A DNA stretch of 64,000 nucleotides from Ceratotherium simum simum (GCF_000283155.1 NW_004454207.1:10164354-10228353), one strand, 5' to 3'; shown: positions 46,245 through 59,529, numbered from the stretch's first letter. The notes: generated from the letters alone by a model not told the origin. Numbers and translations are program-made.

Positions 46245-47149
46245 TACGGTAACACCATGAATCTCCATCTACATTAATTTTAAGATGTGCCTAATTTAGT
46301 GTTTAAAGGAAATGGTTTTTAATTTTGAGATTTTTTTTTCAAATGAGGCTGCTCTGCCAGCTTATTCTTATATTTGTGACCAACACACATGGAGAAAATA
46401 AATACAGCAGAATAATACCTAGGGATCTAATAACATTTTTCTCCCTACTGGTGCACCAGTAATGAGATCACAAAAAATTAAGACTGGTATATATCTCTAA
46501 AGAATAAGGACTTAAAAACATTTATATCACACATACTCACCCCTACAACACTATTATCACACCAAAATTTATTCCTTAATATCATTAAATATCTAGTTCA
46601 AATTTCTAGTTTCATAAATGTCATAAATATTTTTACAATTTTTTTTCCTTAAATCAGGATCCAAATAAAGTCCACACATTGTGGTCTACCTTATTTTTTT
46701 TTTCCTACATCAATCCTTTTGGACTCAATACTCCCTTTATATAACAGACATTATGTAATGTCCCCTCAAATAAAATTCATAGATAATATAACCTACCTAC
46801 TCACATAATTTTTAAAAATTTACTGTAGTGCCCTTATTGTAATAAAAAGGAAAACTAATTTATAAAAATAAAGATAGGTTTCTATATGTAGGTGCTGAAT
46901 ATGACTGTACTAGAAGAAACTAATTAATATTTTTGCCTACTTATAATGAGCATATCTGGATTTAAGGGAAGCAGTAAGTTCGGAAGTCATTCCATATGAG
47001 TACAAGAAAATGGAAGAGCAGAAGAACTGACAGACACTGGAATAAAAGTGAGTCTTAGGAGAAGCAGTCACAGGCCTGACTCATGTGATATGTTATCCTA
47101 ATAATTCCTGTTGAGCATTTTCAAGTCATGCGAGAAAGAACAACAGCTT
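46245..47149. other. Intronic AT-rich DNA, possible old L1 text
   Basis: Around 46580-46700 the words 'ggatccaaataaagtccaca' recall antisense 3' ends of old L1/HAL1 elements, but the match is too loose for a firm call. Nothing else was recognised. Confidence 0.35.
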
Positions 47150-48130
47150 CTTGGAGAAATGGCAGATTCTAGGGTTGGGGATGGAATATTGAAGATGAGC
47201 CGGGAGCATCTTGTAGTGCCAGAAAGTAAGGAAGTGCTCAAAAAACGCAATGATGAGGGCATGTCAAAGACTTGGGAGCCATTCTGAAAGAGCTCTCAGT
47301 GGCTAAAAAGCTGGAACAATTTGAGCTACAAAAGTAGTATTGGATTATAACTCATTGTATAAAGTAAATATCCATGAGTCCATACTGATGTAAATAAATG
47401 TCTGAATAATTAAAGAAATGAGGGAAAAGAGAAAAATCTCTCATACAGGGAATTCCAAATAATTTATGTAGATACTCCCCTCTCAAGGAGGTGGTGCTTA
47501 ACTCCCCAACCTTTGATTATGGGCTTCACTTAGTGACTTGTTTCTAAAGAGTAGAGTGTGGGAAGGGGAAACATAACTTTACAGTGGAGAAACCTAGCAA
47601 CACTACGTTGGTGATCAGGGTTTGCATCATCAGTGAGAAGTCATGTTGATAGCATGTAATATGAAGTGATGTGAATGGCACTTCAGCTCTGTGGCCCTCC
47701 TCCCCAAAACCCATAACCCTAGTCTAACCATGAAAAAAAACATTAGACAAACCCAAAATTAAGGACATTTTACAAAATACCTGACCAGTACTCCTTAAAA
47801 CTTTCAAGGTCATCCAAAACAAGGAAAATGTGAAAAACTCACAGACCAGAAGAGGCTAAAGAAACATGATGATTATTTGTTTTATGCTGTCCTGGCTTAG
47901 GACAGAAGCAGCACATTAGGAAAAGACTAGTGAAATTGAAATGAAGTGTGGAGTTTAGTTAATAGCAATATACCGATGTTGGTTCCTGAGTTGTGACAAA
48001 TGTATCGTAGTAATGTGAGCTGTTAATAAAAGAATATGGATGAGAGATATACAGGAACTCTCTGTACTTATTTTTGCAACTTTTCTGTAGACCTAAAACT
48101 ACTCTGAAATAAAAAGTTATTTAAATTAAA
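47150..48130 (+). repeat. Old L1 (L1ME/HAL1-like) 3' region, sense
   Basis: The closing part 'caggaactctctgtacttat', 'tttgcaacttttctgtagac', 'actctgaaataaaaagttat' is the usual 3' terminus of L1ME-type elements. Upstream text ('ccatgagtccatactgatgt', 'aaatctctcatacagggaat', 'gtcatgttgatagcatgtaa') fits their long 3'UTR. There is no reading frame. Confidence 0.72.
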
Positions 48131-48264
48131 AAATTAGAGTTTATTTTCAAATTCAGTAATACCAAAATGTATATTGAGCAGTATCTCACATGTGAAATAG
48201 CTTTGGTTTACCTCTGTGTAAGTGTTAATAGTAAACTCTTTCAAATGCAGACAACCAAAAAATG

Positions 48265-48415
48265 TCATGTGGGATTCAGGCCGTTCTTCATTGTAGGACT
48301 GTTACATCCATTGATCTAGTAATCATTCAGTAACCCGATCATTGTGATAACCCCAAACTCCTCACAGTTCTCAAAATACTCCCAAGAGGCAACATTGGCC
48401 CTGCCCTGGCGTCAA
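48265..48415 (-). repeat. MER20-like hAT fragment, antisense (tentative)
   Basis: 'aggccgttcttcattgtagg', 'tgataaccccaaactcc' and 'cccaagaggcaacattggcc' follow the order of antisense MER20 as I recall it. It is diverged and both ends are unclear. Confidence 0.4.
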
Positions 48416-50279
48416 GAACCTCTCTGCCTGCCCTCCTCTCCTGTGTAAACCTCATGCTCTTCCACATGTGGAAAAGTAATTATCTTGAATGAATGTTATA
48501 CTTGGTTTTCCTTCTTCTGAAATTAATCTTTTACTTGATTAGCTTTTTTTTTTTTTTTTTTTACCTTTTGCTAATCAGGAAGTGTGTTTAGGAAAAGGAA
48601 ACTGAATGTGCATGGGATAGGTTGGAGACCACCAAAAGTTAGCTCCATCTCCTTGTTTTACCTCACTGCTAACAGATTTGCAGTTAAACTCTTGGACAGA
48701 AGAGTGTGCTATTCTAAACCTTGTTAACAAAGCCTGATTCCCAGCACTCCTAATTGTAGTTTCTGTTTCCTACAGACACTGTGTGGGAATGTTAAACAAG
48801 GCGTGAAAATTTTTGAGCAAATAAATGTTGTGGTTTATAATAATTGATTTTAAGCTGAGTATATAAATGTGTGTATAAATATGCACACATATTTGCTTAG
48901 GACGGATATTTGCCTATGGCAGATATGCTGAAATTGAATATAACTAAACCACCTTTTCTCATTGCTTTTCTGCAAGGAAGTCAGCATTTTCTTTTTGTCA
49001 TTAAATGTGCCGCCGTGTTTTCACTGTATTATGGGGTCATATAGTGTGTTTAGTAGCTGAGATTGGATATGAGGGTGGTTGTAACTTAAGGCCTCCTTTG
49101 GTCACATCTCCAAGAAATTATATTGGATTTCAAAACAGAACTACTTTAATACTCGCACTTTATTATTGTATCTTTGGTTAAGATCTTCCTTGTTTTCTAG
49201 TTTACTGGTGTGAAAATTCTAAAAGGAACATACAGGCTCTGGTAATATGTAGATAAAACTGTGACTGGGAATTTAATGCATTAACTTGATAACTCGTTTT
49301 TTTTCTTGCCACAATAAGTTGAAAGGTTACGATTATCACAATTTCAACTTACTTGATTCTTTGTTATTAATCCGCTTCTGTGAAAGGATGAAGTTCTGCT
49401 GATGTTGATGTGAATGTTTTAGAATTGTCTCCCTGGCTTCCTGGTAAATGGCTTTTTCTTTTCCTGACTTTATGCTCTGTGAGTACTAACCTAGATATGC
49501 ATTAATATGTTCTCTGTGAAATACTTCTGTTTTTTGTGCAAGATATTTCTTAAGCTATACTCACAAGAATCAAGCCTCGTTTGTTTCATTTGTCTGCTTT
49601 GTTTTGTTTTTTTAGTAAGGTGAGAATGATTTGCATTTAAAGAAATCTTCGAAAAACAGCCTGTGTAGATTGTATATTAAATATTAAGGATTTGAAGCTG
49701 TCTTTGAATATGTGACTGGAAAGAATGGTTGACTTTCCAAGATTCTCCAGTATCTGTACAGGATTGAATCTGTCCCAGGATAGGTGGGCAACATTTAGAT
49801 TGAAGTTGTTTTCACAACTTTCCAATATTTTTTATAACAAAATTACCCAGATTTAGGATGACTAACTATTGCAATAATATAGATAGTCTTATAATAATTA
49901 AAAACAGAATGTTAGCAAATTGTGTGATTTGCACGACTTATGAAATACAGATGGTGAGAAGTAGACTTGGAAGCTTATTCAGCGTGCAGATGGACATGAG
50001 TTCTTCAGTGAAGTTAATTAAGAGTAATCATTGTATAGTAACCACTGTCTTGTAGGCTGCCATGAATTTAGTATTCTACTTTCCCAAATAAAAATGCCAG
50101 ATGATGCCTTTCAAAGGCTGCTGAAAACATCTTATCACCTGTAGCCATGCCAAAAGACTCACTGCCCTACTCTACCCCTCTCTTCCTCCATCTCTACATT
50201 TCATACAGATGAATAAAAAAAGATTAAAGGGACAAATAGTGTCTAGTAGGAAACACTGTATGTAGAAGACAATAGAAAT
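48416..50279. other. Intronic DNA, no feature recognised
   Basis: AT-rich, with a T-run at 48545-48562. No repeat family or exon was recognised. Confidence 0.5.
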
Positions 50280-50470
50280 TATCTGTAGTATTGAGTTGGA
50301 ACTGGAAGTCTCTCCAGTTGTGGTCCAATGTAAATTCTGTCCTGTATTTGCCATGTGTTTTTAACTTGTCTCTTTATTTCTCAAGCCCTCAGTTTCTTTA
50401 TTTAAAAATGGGGATAAGGCAAATGTACTTTGTAGGCGATTCTGAAGATTAATTAGTCAATATGTAGTCT
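50280..50470 (+). repeat. MIR-like fragment, sense
   Basis: 'aacttgtctctttatttctc', 'aagccctcagtttctttatt' and 'aaaaatggggataaggcaaa' match the MIR core. The 5' part is weak. Confidence 0.6.
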
Positions 50471-51683
50471 GAGTAGAAATGGAGTAACATTTTGACACTG
50501 GCAAAAAATAGTTTATTAATTACTGATCAGGATTTAAAAATGATCTTTATGGAAAAGAATTTTTAATTTATTCTAATTTAGAAATGAATTACTGGATGTA
50601 GCTCACATATATTTGCCTTAAGACATGGCATACAAAGATTATACTGATTTTAAAATGTATCTGGAGTATGATTTTAGGTGGCTGGCTCTCTCTTGAGAAC
50701 TTTTTCCCTCTTCCTCGTTTCCGTCTTCTGTGTGTAGCCACTTCTCTCTCTAACAGCTTTATTGGAAATTTTCTCTCCAGACCATTTTTTTCTTATCTGA
50801 GTCAAATGATCACTTAAGTAATTCAGCCTAATTATTGGAATGGTATATCTCATCTTTCTGCCAGGGAACTCAATATAAAGGTCCTAAGGCATTGCTGTTG
50901 ATGGCTCCGCCTTCCATGGCTATGTCTGAACCAGGATAAACCTCATCTCAGAAGCAGACCCTGCATATCATGGTTCCACGTACTTGTCAGCATTTTTTCC
51001 CAAAAGGTTCATGATCATGAAATTTCATTTCTCAGGCTTTATCGGAAGATTGGAATTTAAGAGTTTTATCATCATAGGCATATACATGGTGGTCAAAATT
51101 CTTAAACACTGACTGTGCAATGAAAATGATAGGCACTTATGAGCACTAGAGCTCCATTTAAGTGATAAGAATGTATTGACTTTTCATAGGAGAAACAGTC
51201 AATTGTAAGAAACAAATGAACCAATTCATTTGAGCTTAGATCACTGAAAACAATAGAGAATCACTGGCAAAACAATGCTTTTTCTCATTCATATGTCACA
51301 AGTGGTATTTGGATTGAGGACAGTTGAGAAGCATTATGACTACAAATTAGTTCCCATGTTACATAGAATGGTTATTGGAAAGTGTACTTTCCCAAAGCTA
51401 ATATGCTGGCTTTTTTTTTTCTTATTACCAACAATTGTTTTTCTCTTTAGGTTTCACATTTTGACTTGCATTTGTATTTTCCTTGGAAAAATGCTATATA
51501 TATCCGACATTGGTGCAGTTTGTGTATAGGATGTCAATTCACATATAAAATTTGGTTTAGAATAATTTTTAAAATATAGAAATTGAGCAAGAGCCTCCTT
51601 TTAATCAGTGTAACAATATAACAGTGTTGCCTTTAAAGCTTTTCAGAAAGATCTTTCACCGTGATTTTGTTGTTTTTGCTACT
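50471..51683. other. Intronic DNA, no feature recognised
   Basis: No gene or repeat assignment can be supported. The 84-codon frame at 51275-51529 has no recognisable domain. Confidence 0.5.
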
Positions 51684-51692
51684 TCCTCCATC

Positions 51693-51941
51693 ATTTTTTT
51701 TTTTTTTTTTGTGAGGAAGATCGACCCTGAGCTAATATCTGCCAATCCTCCTCTTTTTGCTGAGGAAGACTGGCCCTGGGCTAACATCTGTGCCCATCTT
51801 CCTCCACTTTATATGGAACGCCGCCACAGCATGGCCTGACAAGCGGTGCATCCGTGTGTGCCCGGGATCCGAACCGGTGAACCCCAGGCCACTGCAGCGG
51901 AGTGCGCTCACTTAACCACTTGCACCACTGGGCAGGCCCCC
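51693..51941 (-). mobile_element. ERE-type SINE, antisense, long subtype
   Basis: Starts with a T-run (51693-51710) and 'gtgaggaagatcgaccctga', repeats this module ('ctgaggaagactggccctgg'), and ends with the antisense head 'accactgggcaggcccc'. The 9-bp TCCTCCATC flanks it at 51684-51692 and 51942-51950. Confidence 0.93.
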
Positions 51942-51950
51942 TCCTCCATC

Positions 51951-52697
51951 TTTTTGATACTGATAAGTTTCTAAATGAAAGGGAACAACAGTATACCAGA
52001 TTTTATTCTTTCATTCGAACTTTGAAGACCATTTGGATTTTTTTTTGGTGTGCCCTGAGCCATTTGTAACTTATTTTTTAAAACCATGTAAATTTTAAAC
52101 TAAATGAAAGGCTTTAAAAAAATGAGATTGTGTACTTTTAGACAGCTCTACTTCTATCAGAGTTACCAAGGGTAAATAATTTGGATTTCTTCTTTCCTTT
52201 GCTATAAAAGAAAGTTGAGTGATATGTTCTTTAAAACTCTAAGATTCTGTGATTCTGAATTTTTAATTCATTCTCGTATTTGCTTTAGAAACAATGAATG
52301 ATGAGCATTCTTGATTTTCTTTGTATCTACTTTAGTGACCCCTAGTGACAGTTGGGCCCTCTGAATTTTTAGCTTTAATTTTATTTTATTCTGTAAATTA
52401 AATGCCAGGCACAAAACTGCATGTGCTTTACATAAAGACTTGCTGTGTAACAAAACCAGAAGGTGTATTTTTGATGTTTTAGGTGGATCTGAATCCCCCA
52501 AGTCTAGGCCATCAATGCCAGATTACCTTTACAAATTCTGGTTGGCAAATTCCTAAGATATTAGGTCACAAATCGCTATCTCCTTTTTCCTTTTTTCTTT
52601 TTTCTATAATCTTTCACCACCGAATAGCTTACAAGTTAGCAAGCAGGCCATTGAGCAAACACTTTCTAGCCCCTTGGATAGTCTTAACTCCTCACAC
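51951..52697. other. Intronic DNA, no feature recognised
   Basis: AT-rich, unclassified. Confidence 0.5.
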
Positions 52698-52793
52698 TCT
52701 TTCTCTGCCTGTGCCTTGTAATGAAAAATAAAAAATTTCAGGTGGTCTTTCTCTGCCTGTGCCTTGTAATGAAAAATAAAAAATTTCAGGTGG
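52698..52793. repeat. Perfect 48-bp tandem duplication
   Basis: 52698-52745 is repeated base for base at 52746-52793, starting TCTTTCTCTGCCTGTGCC and ending TTTCAGGTGG. Each unit contains AATAAA. The absence of any mismatch suggests a very recent duplication or an assembly artefact. Confidence 0.97.
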
Positions 52794-53269
52794 CTGAAAG
52801 GTCCTACTATATAAAAATACAAACGTGAATTACAAGTGTACTCACAAGACCAAGGAAAACATAAATTAGAATATGTGGTTTGTGCAAGTTGATGCAAAAA
52901 CAATACTTTTTGTTCTTTGTGTTGGTTTTTAAATCATACTTTAAAAATCGGGGTCTGTGTAGTGCAATGGTCCTATAAGTTATTTCCAAATATGTGTAAA
53001 TGCATCAAACAGATTTGTATAAAGTATGTAGTACAAGTCTGTCCCTTAAATTCTTAGCAAAATTTACAGCTATTTTTATAGACCTTTAACATTTATGGTT
53101 TTAATTATACTTGATAGGCAAATTTGAAACACAGACTCAAATACAGTTCTTGTGTGCATTATTGAAACACATCATTAACTGTAACATTTCTTTTATAAAA
53201 GAACAAACTTAGTTTCTCTACACACTGGCACTCTTGTTCTCTGTGAGATGAATTGATAGAAAGTTAAAA
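52794..53269. other. Intronic DNA, no feature recognised
   Basis: AT-rich, unclassified. Confidence 0.5.
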
Positions 53270-53400
53270 CCAGGAAGAACTTTTATAAATCTCTTGGTCT
53301 TATGCCATTATCATACTACATGTAAGCATCTGAGCTCAGAGAGGTTAAAGGACTTGTCTAAGTTCACATATCTTTCTAGTAGCAAGATTAGTATGACAAA
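53270..53400 (-). repeat. MIR/MIR3-like fragment
   Basis: 'gagctcagagaggttaaagg' and 'acttgtctaagttcacatat' match the antisense MIR core. The remainder is weak. Confidence 0.6.
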
Positions 53401-53885
53401 TAACCCAATATATGAAAGCTCAGAAATAGTATGTTGCATAGATCTTTTCATTGTTATAATGACATCTCTGTTAGGAACAAAAGAAAATGAATTCTTTTGA
53501 TCACTGGTGTCAAAGCTAGAGCATGTCTTGATTAACACATGCAACAAGCCTACTTCATAAAATAATCCTCTCATTAAGAATGTTTGGTTTAGATTTCATT
53601 TTATCATAATCAAATGTAAGATTCTGAGAATGCCAACCCCATTTATAGGGAGTTAAAATGCTATTAACTGCTAGAAAAACCTCTGACAGTCTTCTAATCT
53701 CTGTGTGCTATGACTCAGTGATTTTAAATATCATTTTCCAAGGCTTTGCAGATTGTTAGTGTGGTCCAATGCAACAGGATTAAACCCAAGTCTGAACACA
53801 CAGTAGATTTTGTGGTCTGTTTAAAGCTGAATAAGGGGTTTGCTATGCTGAATAATCTATTACAATTCACTTATTTTAAAAATTT

Positions 53886-54129
53886 GCGGGGCCGGCCCTG
53901 TGGTGTAGTGGTTAAGTGCGTGCTCTCTGCTTCGGCGGGCCGAGGGTTCGCAGGTTCAGATCCCGGCCATGCACCGATTGTCAAGCCATGCTGTGGTGGC
54001 GTCCCATATAAATTAGAGGAAGGTGGACACGGATGTTAGCCCAGGGCCAGTCTTCCTTGGCAAAAAGAGGAGGATTGGCATCGGATGTTAGCTCAGGGAT
54101 GATCTTCCTCAGAGAAAAAAAAAAAAAAA
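53886..54129 (+). mobile_element. ERE-type SINE, sense, long subtype
   Basis: Head 'ggggccggccctgtggtgta', B-box-like 'ggttcagatcccgg', then the doubled 'gaggaaggtggacacggatg' / 'gaggaggattggcatcggat' modules and an A-run. Possible short, imperfect flanking repeats (AAAATTTGC / AAAACTTTGC) were seen. The 97-codon frame 53746-54039 runs into it and is not a gene. Confidence 0.92.
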
Positions 54130-56284
54130 CTTTGCCATTTTAATTATGGACAATATACATGCACCTAAAATCCTAAATTTGGAATAATTTTTGACTCTGT
54201 GTTCATTAACTGTCTATATTGCTTAAGAAATCTCACTCACACTACTGGAATAAATATATTAATATATGAATTGGTCCTTACCAAATACCTGTAGCTGTCT
54301 TTGATACATCAAAAAAGTGTGTTTGAAAGATCAGGGCTGCTGAATTATTTTAAAATTTGTTCATAGAGCTTACTTATTTTGATGTCCTCCTTTGCACCTA
54401 TTTTAATGTTTCCTTCTATGTATGGAAGATATTGCATCATTTATACTGTTCTCATTCCTTTCTCTTTCCAACATTCTTATGTTTCATTGTTAGTTACAGC
54501 CTCAACAGTTGGAATCTCTGATTTCAAAGAGTATTTGTTTATTTAAAATCTAGAGTAACTACAGTAGTGCATCTGCATTTCGCAGTGATTTGATAAGGGA
54601 AGTAGTAAGTGACCGTAGTGAGATTTCTGGTAGTTATTTTTTAATAAATATATGGATGTCAAATAGGGAGATATGACTGAATAAGTAAAAGTATTTAACA
54701 AAATGGAAACAAACATATTAATGGATTTTTTTCAAGTTTAATATGTGTGTAGGTCTCTATTATTATGTGTGCTGTCAAGTATTCAATAACTAGATGAAAA
54801 TATACTTTTTCTTTCACCGCTGAAATGCCATTGTGTGTTTCTTTGCTAAATTTCTTTCTAAGGGCATTTACTGTCCTTTAGGAATTACTTTCTTTTACAT
54901 GTTAATTTTTAGGTATTGTGTTTTTCAAGATTTGTCATCCTTTAAGAAAGGCAAAATTATGTAACTTAATCACGTGAGAGTGAACTGTGGCATAATGCAC
55001 ATTTTCTGATAGCTACTGTCAAAGATGGAATAAGAACACTCTTCCTGCCACCATAAGTGTGGTCACCTCAGGATAAGCACTGATTCATACTTCTGGGGCC
55101 AGTAGGAAAAGTTTGCATCATTGGCAGCCACCTGGACTCTTCATGTTCCATGACAAATGGCAAACTGGCACATGGTGTAACTGAAGTGTTTCTCAAATGT
55201 CTAAGTCCCAGGAAAAATTAATGTTAAGGAGTATAAAATCTGAAGCCTGTGACTTATTTTGAACCAGCAGTTTTGAATTCTTAATTTAGTTATGCTTGTT
55301 GCACAAATTTGTAATTGTGTTTTAACTTAACTAAATTTAGAGTATAACTTGATGTGGTAAAACTAAAGCACCTTGTACACTCCAGAGCTAAAGAATTGTC
55401 TTGTTCTTATATTTTTTTAATGTGTTAACCAGTCTCAACAACCCAGACACCACTGGAATGTGACTGTTAATGTTTTTTCCTGTCTGTGGATATACAGCTA
55501 TTAATTTAGTCTAGATATTTGCTGGGCTTCTAATTTATATGTATATCTAAAGTATTTATGCAGTTATGCAGAACAGTAATACAGTATTAGAAAACTTGGT
55601 TGATTGCCCTGATAAATACCAATAGAATTTGGAACCACAGAAACCGCCCACCTCACCTACTCAAATAAACAACCTTAAAGCATAAATGCTTTTAGAGTGT
55701 TTTACTAATATGATTATCAATATCAGTATGGTTAAAATAAGCGCCTTATAAAACCAAACAAAACCTTTAATTGAATGGCTTCTTTTTGAATGTACATCCT
55801 CAAGTTATACCTTATATTTTTTTATATGAAAGTTAATTGTATATCCTTCAAATGAAAGGAAATTTGTTTTAGAGACATTTTTCCCTCTATCTTTGTAGTC
55901 TTACTTGAAACAGACAATTGCTAATTATAACAGAGCTAATTCTGTATGTTTGGGTAATATTTTTATTTGTATGGGGGTTGCTTAGTTTTTTATAGTAAAA
56001 TACAATGTGTTGCTACATACTTAGATATTTTTAAAAGTTGCTCTAAACATTGGAGTCTCCATAAAAACCTTTTAGGATAGTGCAGTTATTCTTTTCCTTA
56101 GGTGATCAGAATGTGCCCCTTCTAAGTTTTGTCGGATTTTTTTATATTATTTAATCACATTAATTTGCACTCCTGTCAGGCCTGTCCACCATCACTGTTG
56201 TGTAACTAACCACCTCCAGTACTCTGCTCCAGTGGTCACTATGTTACACAAACCATTCCAGTAGTAACTATATTATACTGGGGA
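54130..56284. other. Intronic DNA without recognised repeats
   Basis: About 2.1 kb lacking SINE, L1 or LTR that I can recognise. 54980-55290 is slightly more complex in composition and could be conserved sequence, but no evidence is available. Confidence 0.45.
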
Positions 56285-56540
56285 AAATGGGGACTTTGAA
56301 GCCAAATATACCTAGATTTAAATTCCAGCTTTGCTACCTGTTGGTTGTATGGATTTGGACACGTAATAACCTCTTTGAGTTGCAGTTTTCTCTTTTTTAA
56401 AATGAGGAAAGAACAATACCTACCTTAAAGGGCATTGAGATTTAAATGAAGTAATCTGTGCAAAAGACATACCTCAGTCTTTGGCACTTAGTAGGTTCTA
56501 AATAAACATTAGCTGCTATTATTATTATTACCACCATCAA
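56285..56540 (+). repeat. MIR SINE relic, sense
   Basis: 'tttgaagccaaatataccta', 'attccagctttgctacctgt', 'taacctctttgagttgcagt', 'aatacctaccttaaagggca', 'ctaaataaacattagctgct'. Clear MIR order. Confidence 0.9.
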
Positions 56541-58031
56541 CACTACCTATAAAAGAGGGTTGTAGTCAGGGGGTGATAATAATAGGAACTGGAAAAGTAT
56601 TGGTTATTATTGTTACCACCAGATGTCTTGCCAGTACCCTACAAACAATTAATTACTGTAATTCACACTGAATGTAAATAATCAGGTATTGTTTTGAGCT
56701 ACTCTAATTTAACTTCACTGAAATTAAATAATGAAACAGAGAAAAATGAGAATACTGAGAAGATGAAAATAGACAAAGATTCCATAAGCACTTGGTTTAC
56801 ATTTGAGTCAGAATCAAGATTCTTTGCTATGAATGGACCACTCAACTCAACATGGCCTACTCATACAAAAATTTCTGATTATACAGCTCATGCATGAATA
56901 TACTTGGGTAACTCTGTTCTAACCATTAAAAAAGTCATAATTCTGAAGTGTAGAACTTCGCACATTTTCATTTGGTTATATACAATATTTTATTTGGACT
57001 TAGCACTGTCTTGAGTTCCAGAAGACTTTAAGAATAGTGTCTGGCACATCCGTACAATAAATATTTGTCAAATGAACGAATGAATGAAATCACCCCAGCT
57101 AATAAAACGCGATCTAAGATTACTACTCTTAAACTTCTGTCTCATGTGTAAATTTAGGGGCAGGGCCAGGAATATTTTTCTTCTTCCTCTCCCATTTAAG
57201 ACCTAAGAAAGATATATTTTATTTGATTTCAAGAGCAGAGATTTCCCTTTTATCTGTTTGTGTAAATTAAACATTTTATTGAAAGCTTTTTTTCTGTAGA
57301 CTAAAAGTTAAGATTGTTGCCTGAATGGAAAAACCAGATCAAAATATATAATGAAAATATCATTTTTAAACAAATAAATTTTCTTAACTATTTTGGACAA
57401 ACTCTCCTAAATTTGGAGAATTCATTATGAATGAGAAGAAAGGGTGGATGAAAGAAACATTTAAAAACTTTTATATGTTTTAGTCATTCCTTTCTTCCTC
57501 AGTTCCTTGCAAGTGTTTTGCAGTGGTAGAAATATGCAAATACTGTTTTAAAATCTTTTTAGTCCTTCTTTTTAAGAACACCTTGGAATTGAAACATACA
57601 GCTCTACCTTGTTCAAGCTTGTTCCTTTTGGCCAAGATGTATCTTTTCTGAGAAGTGATTTGTTAAAGTAGGAATTCTAATATAAGCCAGGATGTTAGCA
57701 ATACTAATAGTATTAGAATGAATGAGCTTAGAAAACTGGGTTAAGAAAAGGATCAGGAAAAAGTAAGAAGGTTGGATAATCCACTAAAAGGATAGCCTTA
57801 GAATAGCTGAAATTTCTAAGTGTGGACAGCAACTTTTGACTTTTTATGTTATGTGGTCAAAAATAGACGGTTTTAAAATTGGAAATATATTAATTCATAT
57901 TTCTTGATATTTACCTAACTATAAACATTTAGCCAAAATGGTGATGGCATGAGCTACTAAGATCTGGCTTAGAGATGATTCATTTTGGCCTTTTTCAAAG
58001 CCAGACAAATATCACTTGTGGGTTTGGGGAG
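56541..58031. other. Intronic DNA, mostly unclassified
   Basis: A short L2/MIR-type end lies at about 57000-57085 ('aatagtgtctggcacatccg', 'aaatatttgtcaaatgaacg'). Nothing else was recognised. Confidence 0.5.
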
Positions 58032-58850
58032 TGTGATATATAATAAGAAATATATATTTGTCCATTTCTGACCCAGAGCTCCCAAAACCCTTGGAATTTC
58101 CTATGTGATGAGAGCAGTAAACGTCTTGTTATGTTAATGAAGTGACTTTTGGACCACACCTAAGAATGGGGGCTGGTTGCCAGTGGAGCCAAACCATGTG
58201 ATTAGAGGGTTGAAACTTTTAGTCCCACCTCCCAACCTCCGGGGTGGGGAGAGGGAATGGAGATTGAGTTCAATCACCAATGGCCAGTGATTTAGTCAAT
58301 CATGCCTCTGTCATGAAGCCTCCAAAAAAAACCCAGAAGGATAGGGTTTGGAGAACTTCTGGATTGGTGAACACAGGGAGATTTGGGGAGAGTGGCCTAG
58401 TTGGAGAGAGCATGGAAGCTCCGTGCCCTTTCTCTGTACCCTACCCTATGCATCTCTTCTGTCTGGCTGTTCCTGAGTTACATCCTTTTATAATAGACCA
58501 GTAACCTAGTAAGTAAAATGTTTCCTGAGTTCTGTGAGCCGCTCTAGTAGATTAATCGAAGGCAAGGAAGGAGGGGGTCTTGGGAATCTCTGATTTTATA
58601 GCCAGTTGATCAGAAGTAGAGGTAACAGCCTGGACATGCGATTGGCATCTTGAGTTGGAGGGGGTCCTTGGAACATCCAGTTTGTAGCTGGTCGATCAGA
58701 AGCACAAGTAACAACCTGGGCTTGCAATTAGCCTTTGAAGTGGAGGGTGGTCTTGTGGGACTGAGCCTTTTATATGTGGAATCTGATGCTATCCCCATAG
58801 ATAGTGTCAGAATTGAGTTGAATTGAATTCTCTGATACCCTTCTGAGTTT
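58032..58850 (+). mobile_element. LTR of an old endogenous retrovirus (ERVL/MaLR-like, tentative)
   Basis: Starts TGTGATATATAATAAG at 58032. Words such as 'tggaatttcctatgtgatga', 'atgcatctcttctgtctggc', 'ttcctgagttacatcctttt' (with the nearby AATAGACC variant of a poly(A) signal) and 'gagttctgtgagccgctcta' are typical of one mammalian LTR family that I cannot name with certainty. From 58571 it contains diverged tandem units of about 87 bp. The right end is approximate, and there are no internal viral genes. Confidence 0.68.
58571..58775 (+). repeat. Diverged tandem units of about 87 bp inside the LTR
   Basis: Unit 1 begins GAGGGGGTCT at 58571, unit 2 begins GAGGGGGTCC at 58658, and a partial third begins GAGGGTGGTC at 58743. 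Shared words include 'GATCAGAAG' and 'GTAACA.CCTGG.C.TGC'. Confidence 0.85.
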
Positions 58851-59529
58851 GAAGAAGTGCTTTTCTACTGTGAGAACAAAAAGGGCAAAAACAGGACTGC
58901 CGCATTCAGTCGTGTAGCTTTTCCCTATATTATATGTGGTTGTGCAGGTTTGCAGTGCACAACCTGCACAGCTGTGTGGTCTCCTTGGATAAGTAGGGAC
59001 ATAGAGTTGAAACCTAGAGCAAGTAAAAGGAAACGTCATAAAATTCCTAGTTTTGCTTATCTAAAAAAATTGAGACAATTAGAATGTCATTAATATTTTA
59101 GAATAATTTTATGTTCATATTTAAATTAGGTAATGTAAATGCTTATGCCAAAGGCTGTACTTGAATTTATGATGGTACTTAACAGATAAAATATTTTTAA
59201 AGAAAATAAGTTTACATAATTTTTCCATTTTTAATCTAGCAACTAATCTGAAATTTTAATGGCAAATGAGTATATAGATTATACTACAACATCTTACAAA
59301 TAAAAATCCATTTTTTTTGTATCCCAGAACATGAAAATAGTTGACATTTGGTTAGCTTTTAAATATTTATGCTAGAATAGAAGATCATGCTAAAATAGTA
59401 GATAGTGAAATTTTCATATTTATTTGACATAATTTAATTTTTTGTGCTTGGTTTACCATCCTAATTATGTTTAGGATATAATGTTGAAATTATTCTGTTG
59501 AATCTTTAAGCTCATGATAGAGTGTATCA

